NCBI GenBank assembly: GCA_022606425.2 | Contig: JAHDVF020000854.1 | Span: 1-64,000 of the forward strand | Direction of reading: 5' to 3' | DNA from: Lepidostoma basale | Lineage: Eukaryota; Arthropoda; Insecta; Trichoptera; Lepidostomatidae | Length of the DNA stretch: 64,000 nt | Shown: in pieces, positions 44,399 to 55,254 of the stretch | Numbering within the stretch: position 1 is the stretch's first letter | How the letters are laid out: each line of letters opens with the position of its first letter | Position numbers and translations under genes: made by a program | The notes under the pieces: generated by a model | The model's database searches: none | Seen by the model: only the letters and a program-made list of their open reading frames with translations | What the model was told of the DNA's origin: nothing

Positions 44399-44884
44399 AT
44401 CTGTAAATAAGCATTTTATTGAAGCTGAATTATAATTTAAGAGCGTGACATGTTTTACCTTAATACGAATAATATTATTAAATATCATTTGCGAATAATC
44501 GAAATATTTGTTCAACAAGGCATATCTCATTAAATCAAAACTCAAAACACGCTCCTACGGAATGTTACTTGTCTTCATTCGTCGTATTTCTCTTGTTGAA
44601 TCGAGCACTTTATATTCGTAACAGTTGTTTCGTAACACTGTTTGCAAAGTCAAAAAAAAAATGATTGTATATAAGCCTTATTCTGTTTTATTTAGGACTA
44701 CGTCCTGTTATTTCTAGAAACCTGTTCCTGGGAGGTAAACGTCCAACTGTCTCGCCAGCTTTTGGATGGTCTTCCTAATTGTTACTTATTGGTACTTTTT
44801 TGGCGATTTACTTATCACTTTTTCAGAACACACTCTCTCGATATGATCTCTGCAGTAATGGCTTATATTGATTTTGTCTTGTCT
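44399..44884. other. No gene recognised
   Basis: AT-rich. 44400-44480 has a phrase (agcgtgacatgttttacctt) like the end of a foldback arm. Confidence 0.4.
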
Positions 44885-45285
44885 TATTTTGAATGAAGGT
44901 CGCACACCACAATTACAAAAACGTGCTCAGATTGTCAGAAATAAAGACACGGATGAAGAACATAACTGGCAAGACATAGCGTGACAGAATAAGGAATGAA
45001 AGAATAAGAGATGTTTGCGAGATCGAATGTTTCATTAGGTGGGGGGAACAAATGAGAAGACATGGCAGAATGTAGGCGTGCAGATGGCAGAATGTATCCA
45101 TGAATGAAGAAGAGATCTATCTAGACTCCCTCACATTGTGTTGCACGGCCAACTTCAAAGTAAACGATCCTTGGGCCAACCACCTAAAAGGTGAATCGAC
45201 AGCTGAAAATCTATCTCATAGGAGGTCAATCCTTCTTGGGAAACAGGCCACAAAATCTACATTGAAAAAGACAACGAGGAATTTG
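44885..45285 (+). mobile_element. LINE-D 3' portion
   Basis: Matches 62210-62520 by eye: gaacataactggcaagacat, then aagtaaacgatccttgggcc and ggaggtcaatccttcttggg. The frame is broken throughout. Confidence 0.65.
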
Positions 45286-47219
45286 CTTTGTGTTATAAGT
45301 GATCATTTAAATAACTATGATACGTACAAGTAAAGGTGAGACACAGAGATGAGGCTTAGATATGGAGAAATAAATATGGGGCATAGATAATGTGATGAGA
45401 CGTCCAGTTTTTACCGGGACAGTCCCATTTTCGGACAGCGTGTCCTGGTGTCCCCGAAAACGGTTTCGAAAGAGAAATTCGCAGTGAAATTTAAAAAAAT
45501 ATCTAAGAAAAGCGCGCAAATAAGAATCCTGGTGGTAGAATCTAGTACTAGTAAGCGAATAGGTGAGCAAGCGCAGTAATATAATACAGTATTTTCATTG
45601 CGAATGCCAATAAAATCTCATAATGCATCTGACCATAGATAAGAAAAAAACATTATCATTTCTCTTTTATCTGATGTTTACAGAGTTGCAGTGATTAAAA
45701 TTTCTTGTGTGTGAACCTTTAGCTTCAAAAATGCCAATTTTGGCAATTTTCGCGAAAATAGCGCTATATGAGTTGTCAAAATTAATTACTATTATTAGGG
45801 ACCTAGTTTATTTTTCCCGTGTCCCTGTGTGGGAGTAAAATAAATATTTACGTTAGGCATATATAAAGATACGACTTAGATACGAGACAGAGAGACTTAA
45901 ATATCTAAGGCACCCTCACATCTGTGCGAAATAAATGCAATGTGTATTTGATTGACATAAATATGTGATCGAATTATCAATTGGTTACATAAAAAAAAAC
46001 TGTTTGCACTTTTTGGACGTATTCATTTTATCGAAAGCAGATAAAAAAATATATCTCCATTCCAAAATCAAATAGCATTTATTCAAATTTGTAGCCATTT
46101 TTGATTTAGATTGGACGGTATTCGTAAAAAATATGTGAATGTGGATCTCTAAGGTAAAGTTCGTTAAGATCAAATTGACCGTAATTCTATAGTTAAAAAC
46201 ATTACATTACTATTTACAAATAACACGAAATATAACTTTCTGCAATGTCAGAACTATTGCCACAACCTTGTTGGAATGGATTTTTTTTTAAATCATGAAT
46301 TTTCACAGCACTTTTTTACGCTTTTCAACGTATTTTGGGATACATATGCCTTTTCTAGATGTAGAAATTTTAAGTTATAATTGAAAATTAGCATAGATAT
46401 TTTATTAATTAATTTTAAAAAACTGAGCGTTAGCACAAATTTCGACTTAATAAACAAATCATTTCGACTTACTGATGCTAAATATTAAAACACAAAACGT
46501 AGTAAAATGTTTTTTTCTTTAATTTAATGAAATTTGAAACTCTCTTTGAGTGTATTTCATATAATCCTAAAAAGATGCAACTAATGTACGATTAAATAAA
46601 GTAAAAGAAAAACGTATCCAAATAATACAATTTCTAAAGTTTAGTTCAAACAAATAAATGAGCTTAATCTCATTTACCTCTGAAGTACAAATATTCATTT
46701 TCAGGATATAGATATTGGCGAGTCCTTTTGTGTTAGGACCTGTATAAAATCCCTGAAAAACTGAAAGAACCCCCTGAAATGAGCCGGCACATAAAACCTT
46801 ACTTCCTATGTGCGAACAAACGTAAAAACATTTCGAGAAAATAACACTTTTCCTTTCCGAATTTTCCCGGAGGTGTCGAGGGTCTAATTTTGTATTACTT
46901 GACAATTTCGGGACGATGTATGCTAGATATTTGACAAACTTCCATCTAAGATCGTATCGTTACAAGTTAATATTTCAGAGCTCGTTATTCTAGAGATTTC
47001 TTGAAACTATAAACAGTTTGCGATAAAATCACATATATTTAATTTTATAATATAACATTATATAGGTAAACTAGACATTATAACAAAGCAGTTTCAATGT
47101 GTTGTAGTAATGATAAGGGGACGGCATGACTTTGGAAATTACCTGTTTGAAAATTCATGTTTTTATATTTATTTTGAAAAAATATAACGCTAAACTTATA
47201 GATATAAAAAAAAAACACT
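45286..47219. other. AT-rich, no gene; possible old DNA element at 45390-45840
   Basis: 45395-45470 (cagtttttaccgggacagtc, gtgtcctggtgtccccgaaa) and 45800-45835 (tttcccgtgtccctgtgtgg) look like two ends of a degraded element, but no clear TIR was found. The remaining frames, up to 112 codons at 46567-46905, carry no recognised domain. Confidence 0.35.
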
Positions 47220-47234
47220 TTGTTTTTAAGTTTT

Positions 47235-47610
47235 TAACCAGTGATGAATAATATAATTGATGCCAACTAGTTTCGCTTGGACCCAAGCTTTAGCAGGACA
47301 ATAAAGTCGACCTTCGTGGCAGAGTGGTAAGAGCTCTGACGTCGATACCGAAGGTCCCGGGTTCGATTCCCGGCGATGGCAGTGTGATTGTCACAATGTA
47401 TTTGGTCTGGTGTAGAATTCACGTGACATTAAAATGGGGATAGATTTGCTACCTATCACATGTCATGATAATCAATATAATAGCTAAAATAAATTGTATA
47501 CAGTAATAGGGTTCTAATGACCTGTTTTATACAAGGAAAAAAATATATATATGAAAATTAATTATATTTCCCTGATTAAGCTTTGGTCTAAGCGAAACTA
47601 GTTGGCATCA
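47235..47610. repeat. Foldback family H with SINE in its spacer
   Basis: Left arm attgatgccaactagtttcg (47257) and right arm cgaaactagttggcatcaat (47582) are perfect inverses over 20 bp. The right half reads CTGATTA, A, GCTT-loop-AAGC, GAAA, ACTAGT. The SINE at 47306-47535 fills the centre. Confidence 0.75.
47306..47535 (+). mobile_element. tRNA-derived SINE, subfamily 1, best copy
   Basis: ttcgtggcagagtggtaaga contains an exact A box (TGGCAGAGTGG), and ggttcgattcccggcgatgg the B box. Then come the shared body (tggtctggtgtagaattcac) and the subfamily 1 tail with gtatacagtaatagggttct. Confidence 0.9.
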
Positions 47611-47929
47611 ATTGAGGGCTAGACATTACAAAATTGTCAAGTATTAAAAATGTAAAAAGTGAGTTTTTGATCCCAATTGGTGTTATACATAAAGGCCAAA
47701 ACTGTGAAAATGTGAAAAATGGTTGTTAAAATATTGTAGTTCAAACGTCGCCGCCCTAAAGATGTCACTCGTGGTATATGACATATGGAACAAAAACAGT
47801 TTTTGCTCTTTTTCTCTGTTTTATGTTTAAACCACTTAGCACCTTTGTTAAAACCATCATTCAATTATAATAATCATACCCAAGTTAAATAAAAAGTATT
47901 TTATTATTTTCTATATATAAGTTTCAAAT

Positions 47930-48297
47930 GTCTAACCACAAAGTAAGCTCTTTATATGAAGAAAAAAATACATATTATTAAACAGAGAATAAATGAAACC
48001 TGCGTAAGGCCTATACTGACATATAGCATTGAGACCAGAGCGGATACCACAAGAACGAAGGCTAAAGTACGGGTGGCAGAGATGAGGACGCTGAGGATGA
48101 TAGCAGGAAGGACTATTCGAGATAGGGTGAGGAACACGGCCATCCGCGAGATCTGCAAAGTGGAGGATGTCGTGAGATGGGGCAGACAACGCAGAAGAGA
48201 TGGAGAGATAGTTGGAAGTCAACATCCCAAGAGAGGCCAGCCGGATTTCAGGAACAGACCAAAGGTCTATAAGGAGAAGAAGAAGATTAAACAATAA
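47930..48297 (+). mobile_element. LINE-D 3' portion with (AAG)n tail
   Basis: An open frame from 47956 reads INETCVRPILTYSIETRADT, then KVRVAEMRTLRMIAGRTIRD and EICKVEDVVRWGRQRRRD. The downstream GHVRR and GRPPKRW blocks are largely deleted. The end is ggagaagaagaagat. Confidence 0.8.
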
Positions 48298-48319
48298 CCT
48301 AGAAGAACCTATTTATTTT

Positions 48320-48745
48320 TTATTATTATTAATAATAATAATAATAATATGCTAACTTTTAAAGCGCCGTTTTTGTGATGTAATCACCTCAAGGGCGCAT
48401 TAAGACGTGTTTTAAATCTAAAAATCTAAATGTGAGCGCTTAAAAAACGATTGGTTTAAAAGTATAGTAGAACAAAGTATAAATGTTTAAATTGGGTATG
48501 AAATATGAAAAAGATGGGTTTTCAATTTAGTTCTGAAATCGGTCGGATCATTTATGCATCTAAGGTGTGAAGGGAGATTGTTCCAAGCTGATGGACCGGC
48601 TACCGCGAACGCTCGATCCCCGAAATTCGTACTTCGTATAATAATGTGATGTAGAATCACTGCCATATAAAATTTGTTTAGATAAAGTTCAAGTTTGAAA
48701 CAAGTAAAAACAATGAAGTCTTTAGAGAGCCATTATCTCCCGCCT
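48320..48745 (-). mobile_element. CR1/L2-type LINE 3' end
   Basis: A TTA/AAT run at 48325-48352, then atgctaacttttaaagcgcc and cctcaagggcgcattaagac (3' UTR). The minus strand then reads RFRTKLKTHLFHISYPI-like sequence and FGDRAFAVAGPSAWNNLPSH upstream. Confidence 0.8.
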
Positions 48746-48982
48746 CATCCGATCTTATCACGAAATGTTATATTGCGAGTTGTTCTGCTTCTTCTTTGAC
48801 AACCTTCGTTCTTCTTAAAGTTCAAAGGTTTCTCTTACCCCAGCATCCTGTTATATTTAATATTGCGTACATTATAGCATTGTTGATCGCTAATGAATAA
48901 AGAAAATTATTTGAATACTGTTAAAAAAACATGGTATTTTAATTCGTATCACATTTTTCAATTTTTCATAAACATATTTCGA

Positions 48983-49455
48983 ATCATGGAACTAGCAAAA
49001 GAAGGATGAAAGTAGAATAAATGCAGTAGAAATGAGATCTCTTAGACGAATGTGTGGATATTCTGTGTATGATACAGTGTCGAATGAAAATATAAGAAGT
49101 GAATGCGGTTCGAATGATGGTGTCATGAACAAAATAATGAAAGGAACATTAAGATGGTTTGGACATATGGAAAGAATGAATGAAGAAAGAATGGTAAAAA
49201 AATTATATGTTATTGATGTAAATGGTACCAGAAATAGAGGAAGACCGAGGAAAACGTGGCACGATCAAATAAATCAAATATTGAATGTCGGCCATGTGAG
49301 GAGTCAGAGAAATCGACGCGCGTGCATGACACGATGTATGAATGTTGAGGAAGCGAGAGAAATATGTCAGGAAAGAAAGGTGTGGCAGTCCATTCTTTCT
49401 GCCTACCCCTTCGGGGAGACGGCGTGATGGTTAGTTAGTTAGTTAGTTAGTTAGG
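48983..49455 (+). mobile_element. LINE-A 3' end, best copy, with (TTAG)n tail
   Basis: An open frame of 131 codons to the natural stop (49032-49427): MRSLRRMCGYSVYDTVSNEN, then GTLRWFGHMERMNEERMVKK, TRNRGRPRKTWHDQINQILN, RSQRNRRACMTRCMNVEEAR and SAYPFGETA. This is the C-terminal tail of an endonuclease-RT. The last codons also form a CCCC-TTCG-GGGG hairpin. The tail is seven TTAG units. Confidence 0.92.
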
Positions 49456-49550
49456 TTGATGAAATAGCTTTAGCGTAAAACAAAAACACAATTGTGATAC
49501 ATTAAACAAAGTTATTTAATTTAACAGTTTAAAAGGTTAAGGTATCATAT
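49456..49550 (+). repeat. Foldback family E arm
   Basis: ggttgatgaaatagctttag, then acaattgtgatacattaaac and ttaacagttt, as in the family E elements at 30899 and 58296. The motif is lost (GAAA kept as TGAAAT). Confidence 0.6.
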
Positions 49551-49814
49551 GACAACATTCGTGCCCGAGTGGTAAGTGCATTGAATGCAACCCCGAAAGT
49601 TCCGGGTTCGATTCCCGGCGAGGGCAGTGTGATTATCACACTGTCTTTGGTCTGGTGTAGAATTCACGTGACAATTAAAATGTGATAATTGGTTACCTTT
49701 CACATATCACGAGAATCACTATGATAGCTATAGCTATAATACCCTTTACATCGATTTGGCTCATGCTGTCGTGATGTAAATAGCCATTCAACAATAAAAT
49801 AATAATAATAATAT
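49551..49814 (+). mobile_element. tRNA-derived SINE, subfamily 2, best copy
   Basis: ttcgtgcccgagtggtaagt (A box) and gttccgggttcgattcccgg (B box), body, and the tail ctttacatcgatttggctca. It ends in an (ATA)n run. It splits a foldback end: gtatcatatg before it and atatgtttcggccaaaacaa after it, suggesting a target duplication of atatg. Confidence 0.9.
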
Positions 49815-49834
49815 GTTTCGGCCAAAACAATGGA

Positions 49835-51280
49835 CTAATCAATACTTTTTTTTGTTTCAGTATCGTTTGAGATTCATGCATTGTATAAAAAAAATCTGCT
49901 AATGTCTTCCGTTACATAAGCATATTATTACAATATGATCACAGGCTTATTGTAAAAAAAAAACTTCTAGAATTTTCTAAAATTAGCTGACACAGTAATA
50001 GCACATTTATTACAAGCTCTCAAAGGAAAAAGAGGTCTACGTGGAAGCTAGATCCGTACTCCCGAGTCGAAGGTGCCCGTTATCTTAATCTTCAACTTTT
50101 AATTTGTTCCAACAAGCTTGTGCGGAGGCTGTCGAAAAAATCCTAATCTCGCTGTCAAAATTTTGACGTATGATTGATGACTGCGAAAGTTTCGGGCGTT
50201 CTTAGCGAACAGCCCGTCTTCTCTTCTCCTTTTGACGTTCAATAAAATATTAAAGTCTAATGTATCTATGTGGGAAGTTTGCAGCTTATGCTGTATAATG
50301 TAGGATTATTGGAAACATCAAAGTAATGGTGCATTGAACAAGTCATTAGCACCATTTAACGAATTATTGGACAAAAACTCCACGTCAATTGTTATATAAA
50401 GAATTATAAACATTTGAAAAAAATCTGTTGGTATAAGTGTATATTAAAATCTCATATGTTAAAGAAAAAACGAATATGTTTTAAGCACCCACAAACTCGT
50501 AAAAAAATTGAGAGAATGTAGGTACATACATTTTGATGTGAGAAATGTCATTTCGTAAAATTTAAAGAGTGTACATTCCTGCCATCTGTGGAAAATTAAA
50601 AAAAACATATAGCGCTGACATAAAAGATATCAAAGACAAGAACCAAAACGGTAATAATAAAGTTAGTACATGTAATTTTTGATAGATGGCAATAGCGTTG
50701 CATTGCAAATTTTGGGAAAAAATATGAAAAAAGCAACTCAAATCGTATTTCAGCTTTTATGTCCCGTAAAATATTCAAGGAAACGTGTTTTGCGTATAAA
50801 TCATTTTAATCTTTAACGCTAACGCCTTGCATTTTTCATAGAGGAAGAATGGACCGTATATATCTTGTTTTGACGCGAGGTTATATATTTTTTTATTTAT
50901 CTTTTTTTTCGTATGCCCAATAAAGCGTGAATTACCGCGGCTGGTAGGGTGTTATGCCTTGCGGGGCCAGACGATATTTTCATCTTTATAGCACAATGAA
51001 GATATAACACTTAAACACATTTAAATGCACCGTAAAAAGAATGGCATTTTTTATACTAATCTTCAGGAAAAGCATAAACTTGAATAATAAAAATGCTCAT
51101 TCGGACTGACTATTACACACGTGAGGATAAAATGTATCTTTATGCTAATATTACGATGCTGTTTATACAATATGTCCTAATTAAAAATAACGAATAGTGC
51201 TTTCTTATGGACACTTAAAATTTTGTTTTCAAATATAGAATATTAATTCATTATTCAAACTTTTGATGTTTCGATGGCAG
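49835..51280. other. No gene recognised
   Basis: 50020-50240 is less AT-rich and unique (gtactcccgagtcgaaggtg). The remaining sequence has no repeat match and no credible frame. Confidence 0.4.
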
Positions 51281-51412
51281 TACACAATTGAGTTCTAGTG
51301 CTGACCCACATTCATAAAAGTGAAGCTTGAAGTTTGCAAAAGTAGGATTGATGCCGTAGAAATGAGTTCATTAAGAAGAATGTTTCGAAAACAATTATTA
51401 TTTTTTTATTTG

Positions 51413-51600
51413 GATTAATTGTATCTCAATAGAGACGAAGATGTAAATTGTTTTCTGGGAACAGAATATGGTGGCCGAGGCGCTTACAGGACTTATATAT
51501 TGGGTTGAGCGATCGCTTTATGTTTAACAACATTCCCCATTTCGCCCGATATGCTAGAAATGCACTTATCTTCACATGTTTTTAGTTCACTCTACACAAG
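51413..51600 (+). mobile_element. MITE-A arm (palindrome subfamily)
   Basis: attgtatctcaatagagacg, an internal deletion, then gggttgagcgatcgctttat and tttttagttcactctacac. Confidence 0.65.
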
Positions 51601-51607
51601 CATTACT

Positions 51608-51853
51608 ATTATAATAATTTTGATAAATCGCTTTTTACATCATGACAGCATTAGCCAAATCGATGTTAAAGGTATTATTATAGCTATCATAGTGATTCTC
51701 GTGACATATGATAGGTAGCTAATCTATCGCCATTTTATTGTCACGTAAATTCTACATCATACCAAAGACAGTGTGACAATCACACTGCCCTCGCCAGGAA
51801 TCGAGCCCGGAGCCTTCTGGGTGTCAGTCAATGCACTTACCACCCGGCCACCA
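51608..51853 (-). mobile_element. tRNA-derived SINE, subfamily 2
   Basis: Tail tttacatcatgacagcatta, body tttattgtcacgtaaattct, B box region gaatcgagcccggagccttc, head accacccggccacc (all plus-strand text of a minus-strand copy). The 5' end is slightly truncated. Confidence 0.85.
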
Positions 51854-52139
51854 TAATGTATATAATTCATGATGATGAAGAAAGAAAGGAATGTGAGGCG
51901 GTGAATGCGTCGGAAAAAAATTTAAGAAAGGGTCACAATGGTTTGGACATATGGAACGAATGGATGAGGAAAGAAGGGTTAAAAAAATTATACAGGTAGT
52001 GTGAATAGGAAAGAAGTCGAGGTAGGCCAAGAAAGTCGTGGCATGACCAAATTAATCAATTACTGAAAGGTGGCAATGTTCGAAGTAGGAACAATCGATG
52101 AGCGTGTGTATCACGATACATATATTTATGACGTTCATA

Positions 52140-52378
52140 AATATATGCACAGTGTAGATTGAACAAAATATGTGAAGTGTTCCTCAACACATTAGCACAA
52201 ATACATCTTTCAAAAATTTGTAAGACGTGGTGGTCAAAAGGACAGAATGGGGAATGTTGTATTACATAAAGCGATCGCTTAACCCAACCAATGACAGATC
52301 ATAAGTCCTGTAAACGCCTCGACCACCATATTCTGTTTCCAAAAAAACAATTAACATCTTCGTCTCTATTGAGCATTT
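52140..52378 (-). mobile_element. MITE-A arm (palindrome subfamily), inverse
   Basis: tagattgaacaaaatatgtg through aaagcgatcgcttaacccaa to catcttcgtctctattgagc. The pair with 51413-51600 is in inverted orientation, which could reflect one split element. Confidence 0.65.
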
Positions 52379-52490
52379 TAAATTGTTTCACAACCAGACA
52401 TTAAATGTGTCTTAAATAATCAGCACATTAATGCGAACGAAAACGTCTCTTTTTTAGAAGTTTTGACATGTATCGCCTGTCTAAGGCATT

Positions 52491-52746
52491 CTTCTTCTTT
52501 GTCATATCAGATTTACCCGAAGTTGGCAATCACTTCTGTAAATGCTTCTCTGTATTGCACCGCCCGGAACAACTTCTGCACGCTTCTTATACTAGTCCAA
52601 ACTTTGATGTTGATGTTTACTGTCTTTTGAGTTAGTAAACTGATTTGATTTGATTTGATTTGATTTGATGTTGCGCAGCCAAGACGTTTGCCTTCGGCCG
52701 GGACCACGTCGTCCCTCAATTTTGCCCATTAGCAAATTAATTAATT
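52491..52746 (-). mobile_element. LINE-G 3' end with 9-bp target duplication
   Basis: Minus-strand frames: LINLLMGKIEGRRGPGRR-like sequence and TSWLRN, interrupted by a 52-bp insert, then IKVWTSIRSVQKLFRAVQYR and EAFTEVIANFG. Tail at cttcttctttg. Confidence 0.8.
52612..52663 (+). mobile_element. LINE-C scrap nested in LINE-G
   Basis: ctgtcttttgagttagtaaa then (TTTGA)n: the extreme 3' end of LINE-C. It is flanked by tttgatgtt at 52603-52611 and 52664-52672. Confidence 0.75.
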
Positions 52747-52860
52747 TAAGGCATTATCAAATTTAATAATGATAAAACTTCTTGAAAACAAACGTTTTCA
52801 TTCGTATTAATTATTTCATATGGAGTTTTACATCATTGTTCAAGAAATAATAAATTCACC

Positions 52861-53700
52861 AGATTGCTTAACCTTCATTGTGCGCATGACTTCAATTGCA
52901 GTACAAAAATTTGGTCACGGTTGGGTACATTTACAGCTAAGACAGGTAGTCCTAATTTAACAAAATATTACGTACAATTAAGCCATAGGGAACTCAAGTA
53001 AAAACGTAAATAAGAGACATTCTAATATAAACTGCAAATGTAAATGTCTGCCGTAGTTTGAAAGCAATTTTATGGACTGTAAATGTAGTCACCCTCTCTA
53101 CAGGGGTTAAATTAGGTATTACAAGAAGTTGCGTGATCCCAATTCACTATTACATTCAAAGTACTTTCCATTTAATGGAAACTGTCAATTAATTTTAAGG
53201 TTTATATATTTCAAGTATCGAGTAAATCAAATATTCGCCTTGTAATTTGGTAACACATTTGAATTTTGAAGAACAAAATGAATACGTAGCATTCATGAGT
53301 GGGTAAAGACCTACTTAATAATGATTGTATGTTGGAAGTGGTCAACCACGTGCCGTATAGGGCCAACGGTTCGGAAAATTGATACAATCCAAGCGATATC
53401 GGCGCCGACGCGCGACGTCGCGACGTCACGTTATTAATATTTATTTTTCTAAAATACACGGGTTTTCCCGACCATAAGATGTGCTCAGTGAAAACGATCT
53501 GTTTTTCTTACCCCTATCGCACGTTTTTGGATTGAAAATTGATTTTTCTAATATTTATTTTCTATGGAGGGTTTCGTGTTTGAGCATCATATTTTTAGAA
53601 TCACTTTTGATTTTCAGAAAACATTTGCTTTTACATAATTTTGCTTATATAAAACATATTGTCGCATGAACAAATTATAAAATAACTCCATAAAAAAAAT
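52861..53700. other. Unique sequence, no gene recognised
   Basis: Contains a CpG-dense spot at 53398-53432 (gatatcggcgccgacgcgcg, cgacgtcgcgacgtcacg) with overlapping palindromes. Otherwise AT-rich. Confidence 0.45.
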
Positions 53701-53704
53701 AAAG

Positions 53705-53838
53705 ATCCATAGAACAGGTCAGGACCTTCAAGTTTCTAGGCATAGACCTGGTGGGAAGAGCTGATCTGCGGCTAGAAATACAAGCCCAAGTAAACAAAGC
53801 AGCTGCAATCTCTGGCGATCTAAAATCCAAAATATGGA
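53705..53838 (+). mobile_element. LINE fragment (RT, D-like family)
   Basis: One frame reads VRTFKFLGIDLVGRADLRLE, then IQAQVNKAAAISGDLKSKIW, the FKYLG to INKAA segment just after RT catalytic blocks. Cut by the LINE-C copy that follows. Confidence 0.7.
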
Positions 53839-53839
53839 A

Positions 53840-54182
53840 AAACAAATCAAATCAAATCAGTTTATTTACTCAAAAGACATTACAAACAGCAAAATGTTTA
53901 AGGCTTCTATTGAGTATAGGGAAAATATTATAAAAATACAACATAATACCAGGAACGCATTAGAAATGGTTCAACATTAGGTAGACAAGATACTTTCTAA
54001 AGTCAAGATTATTTGTCCCCTGAACGTACCTTCACTATATGAAAGAAGTCGATATCCGAGGAGACCGCGTTCAGAAGACCAATTATTCTTCCCACCGGTG
54101 TGACCAGAGGCAGATTGATTCTGGTGGCCGGTAGGTAGGTAAAACAATCTGTCGCAACAACGCTGTCGGAGAAAACTGTCAA
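53840..54182 (-). mobile_element. LINE-C 3' end
   Basis: Tail aacaaatcaaatcaaatcag on the plus strand, then coding for FRGQIILTLESILSTY and TPVGRI-like sequence. Similar to 13830-14180. Confidence 0.65.
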
Positions 54183-54204
54183 ATTGTTGATAAATATGGT
54201 TTGC

Positions 54205-54425
54205 TCACATGGAATTTATGTATGATGAAAAAATGGTAAAAAAAATATTTAATTATATAAATGGAACTAGAAATAGAAGAAGACCAAGGAAAACGCACGA
54301 TTAAATAAATTAAATATTGACTATCGCCCACGCGATGAGTCGGATAAATCGATGTGCGTGCATGACACGATTAATGAATGTTGAGGAATCGATTGAATTT
54401 TATGAGGCGAACAGACAGGGAAACG
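54205..54425 (+). mobile_element. LINE-A fragment without 3' terminus
   Basis: tgatgaaaaaatggtaaaaa, then gaagaccaaggaaaacgcac and gtgcgtgcatgacacgatta. The final hairpin and tail are missing. Confidence 0.65.
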
Positions 54426-54875
54426 GACAAATTTTCATGCTAGAAAGTCAATAAATGGGCGTTCATTGGATGCCGCACCCTGATATATGTTTGTATTTCG
54501 TAAACAATATGACATAACTACTTATTTATATATTGTATAATACAACCCTACCGCCATTATATTTGATACCGTATAACGTAAAAGTACGTCCGGACCGTAT
54601 CCTCTTTCCTAACAGGCCCTTTTATACGATATACCATAACCAGGAACGAAAACCGAAAAAGGTTTTGTTTTGTTTTATCTCGCATATTAGACATAAAACT
54701 GTATTTTCCGTCGTCCTTTAGAACTCGGAATGGAATAAAATCAAACAAAAAGGATATAAATATAACGCGTAGGACATCTCACTTTTCCAGAAACAATGCT
54801 ATCCCTTTTCCTCATCAATATAACGAAGAACCGTCCAAAAACATGCGCACAAGTACTATTAATTTCAAGTCAATA
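54426..54875. other. No gene recognised
   Basis: Two overlapping frames on opposite strands at 54533-54748 have no recognised domain. No repeat match was found. Confidence 0.4.
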
Positions 54876-54879
54876 TTCT

Positions 54880-55250
54880 GATAATGTCTTCTTTGTCTTC
54901 TTCTTCGTCAGCCTTCATCGGTCCACTGCTGGACATAGGCATCTTCCCTTCCTCTTCACTCGTCTCTATTTTCTGCCAGCTGCAGTCACATTTTCTCCCC
55001 CACAGCAGCAATGTCGTCGGCCCACCCTTTTTGCGGCCTTCTGACGCTTCTCCTATTTTCCCATGGTCTCCACCTTATTATTTTCTGGGTCCATCTATCT
55101 TCACTTTGTCTCGCCACATGACCCGCCCATTGCCACTTCAGTCTCGCTAGTCGTTCCATGATGTCCGTTATTTTTGTTCGGCGTCTAATCTCCTCATTTC
55201 TGATGAGACTGACGCCGAGCATATGTCTTTCCATGGATGTCTTAGATAGG
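54880..55250 (-). mobile_element. LINE-R 3' end
   Basis: MERHMLGVSLIRNEEIRRRT, then KITDIMERLARLKWQWAGHV, ARQSEDRWTQKIIRWRPW and RRPQKGWADDIAAV; the last part is broken, then AYVQQWTDEG-like sequence and a (GAA)n-type tail. Closest relative in the window: 29965-30412. Confidence 0.85.
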
Positions 55251-55254
55251 CGAA

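Larger units (their letters stand above)
51284..52130 (+). mobile_element. LINE-A 3' portion split by MITE-A and SINE
   Basis: The first part at 51284-51395 (gatgccgtagaaatgagttc) and the second at about 51870-52130 (caatggtttggacatatgga, gtggcatgaccaaattaatc) flank 51413-51600 and 51608-51853. The 3' terminus is missing where MITE-A (52140) begins. Confidence 0.65.
52395..52860. repeat. Foldback family G split by a LINE
   Basis: Left arm gaaaacgtctcttttttaga and right arm acttcttgaaaacaaacgtt. The LINE-G insertion 52491-52746 divides it, with taaggcatt repeated on both sides (52482-52490, 52747-52755). Confidence 0.8.

Noticed and set aside
46567..46905. Host gene in the 112-codon open frame
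   Set aside because: No recognisable domain, no splice context and AT-rich composition; likely chance.
47306..47395. Functional tRNA gene
   Set aside because: Good A and B boxes, but the acceptor stem does not pair, and the same sequence recurs six times with a shared non-tRNA body, so it is a SINE head.
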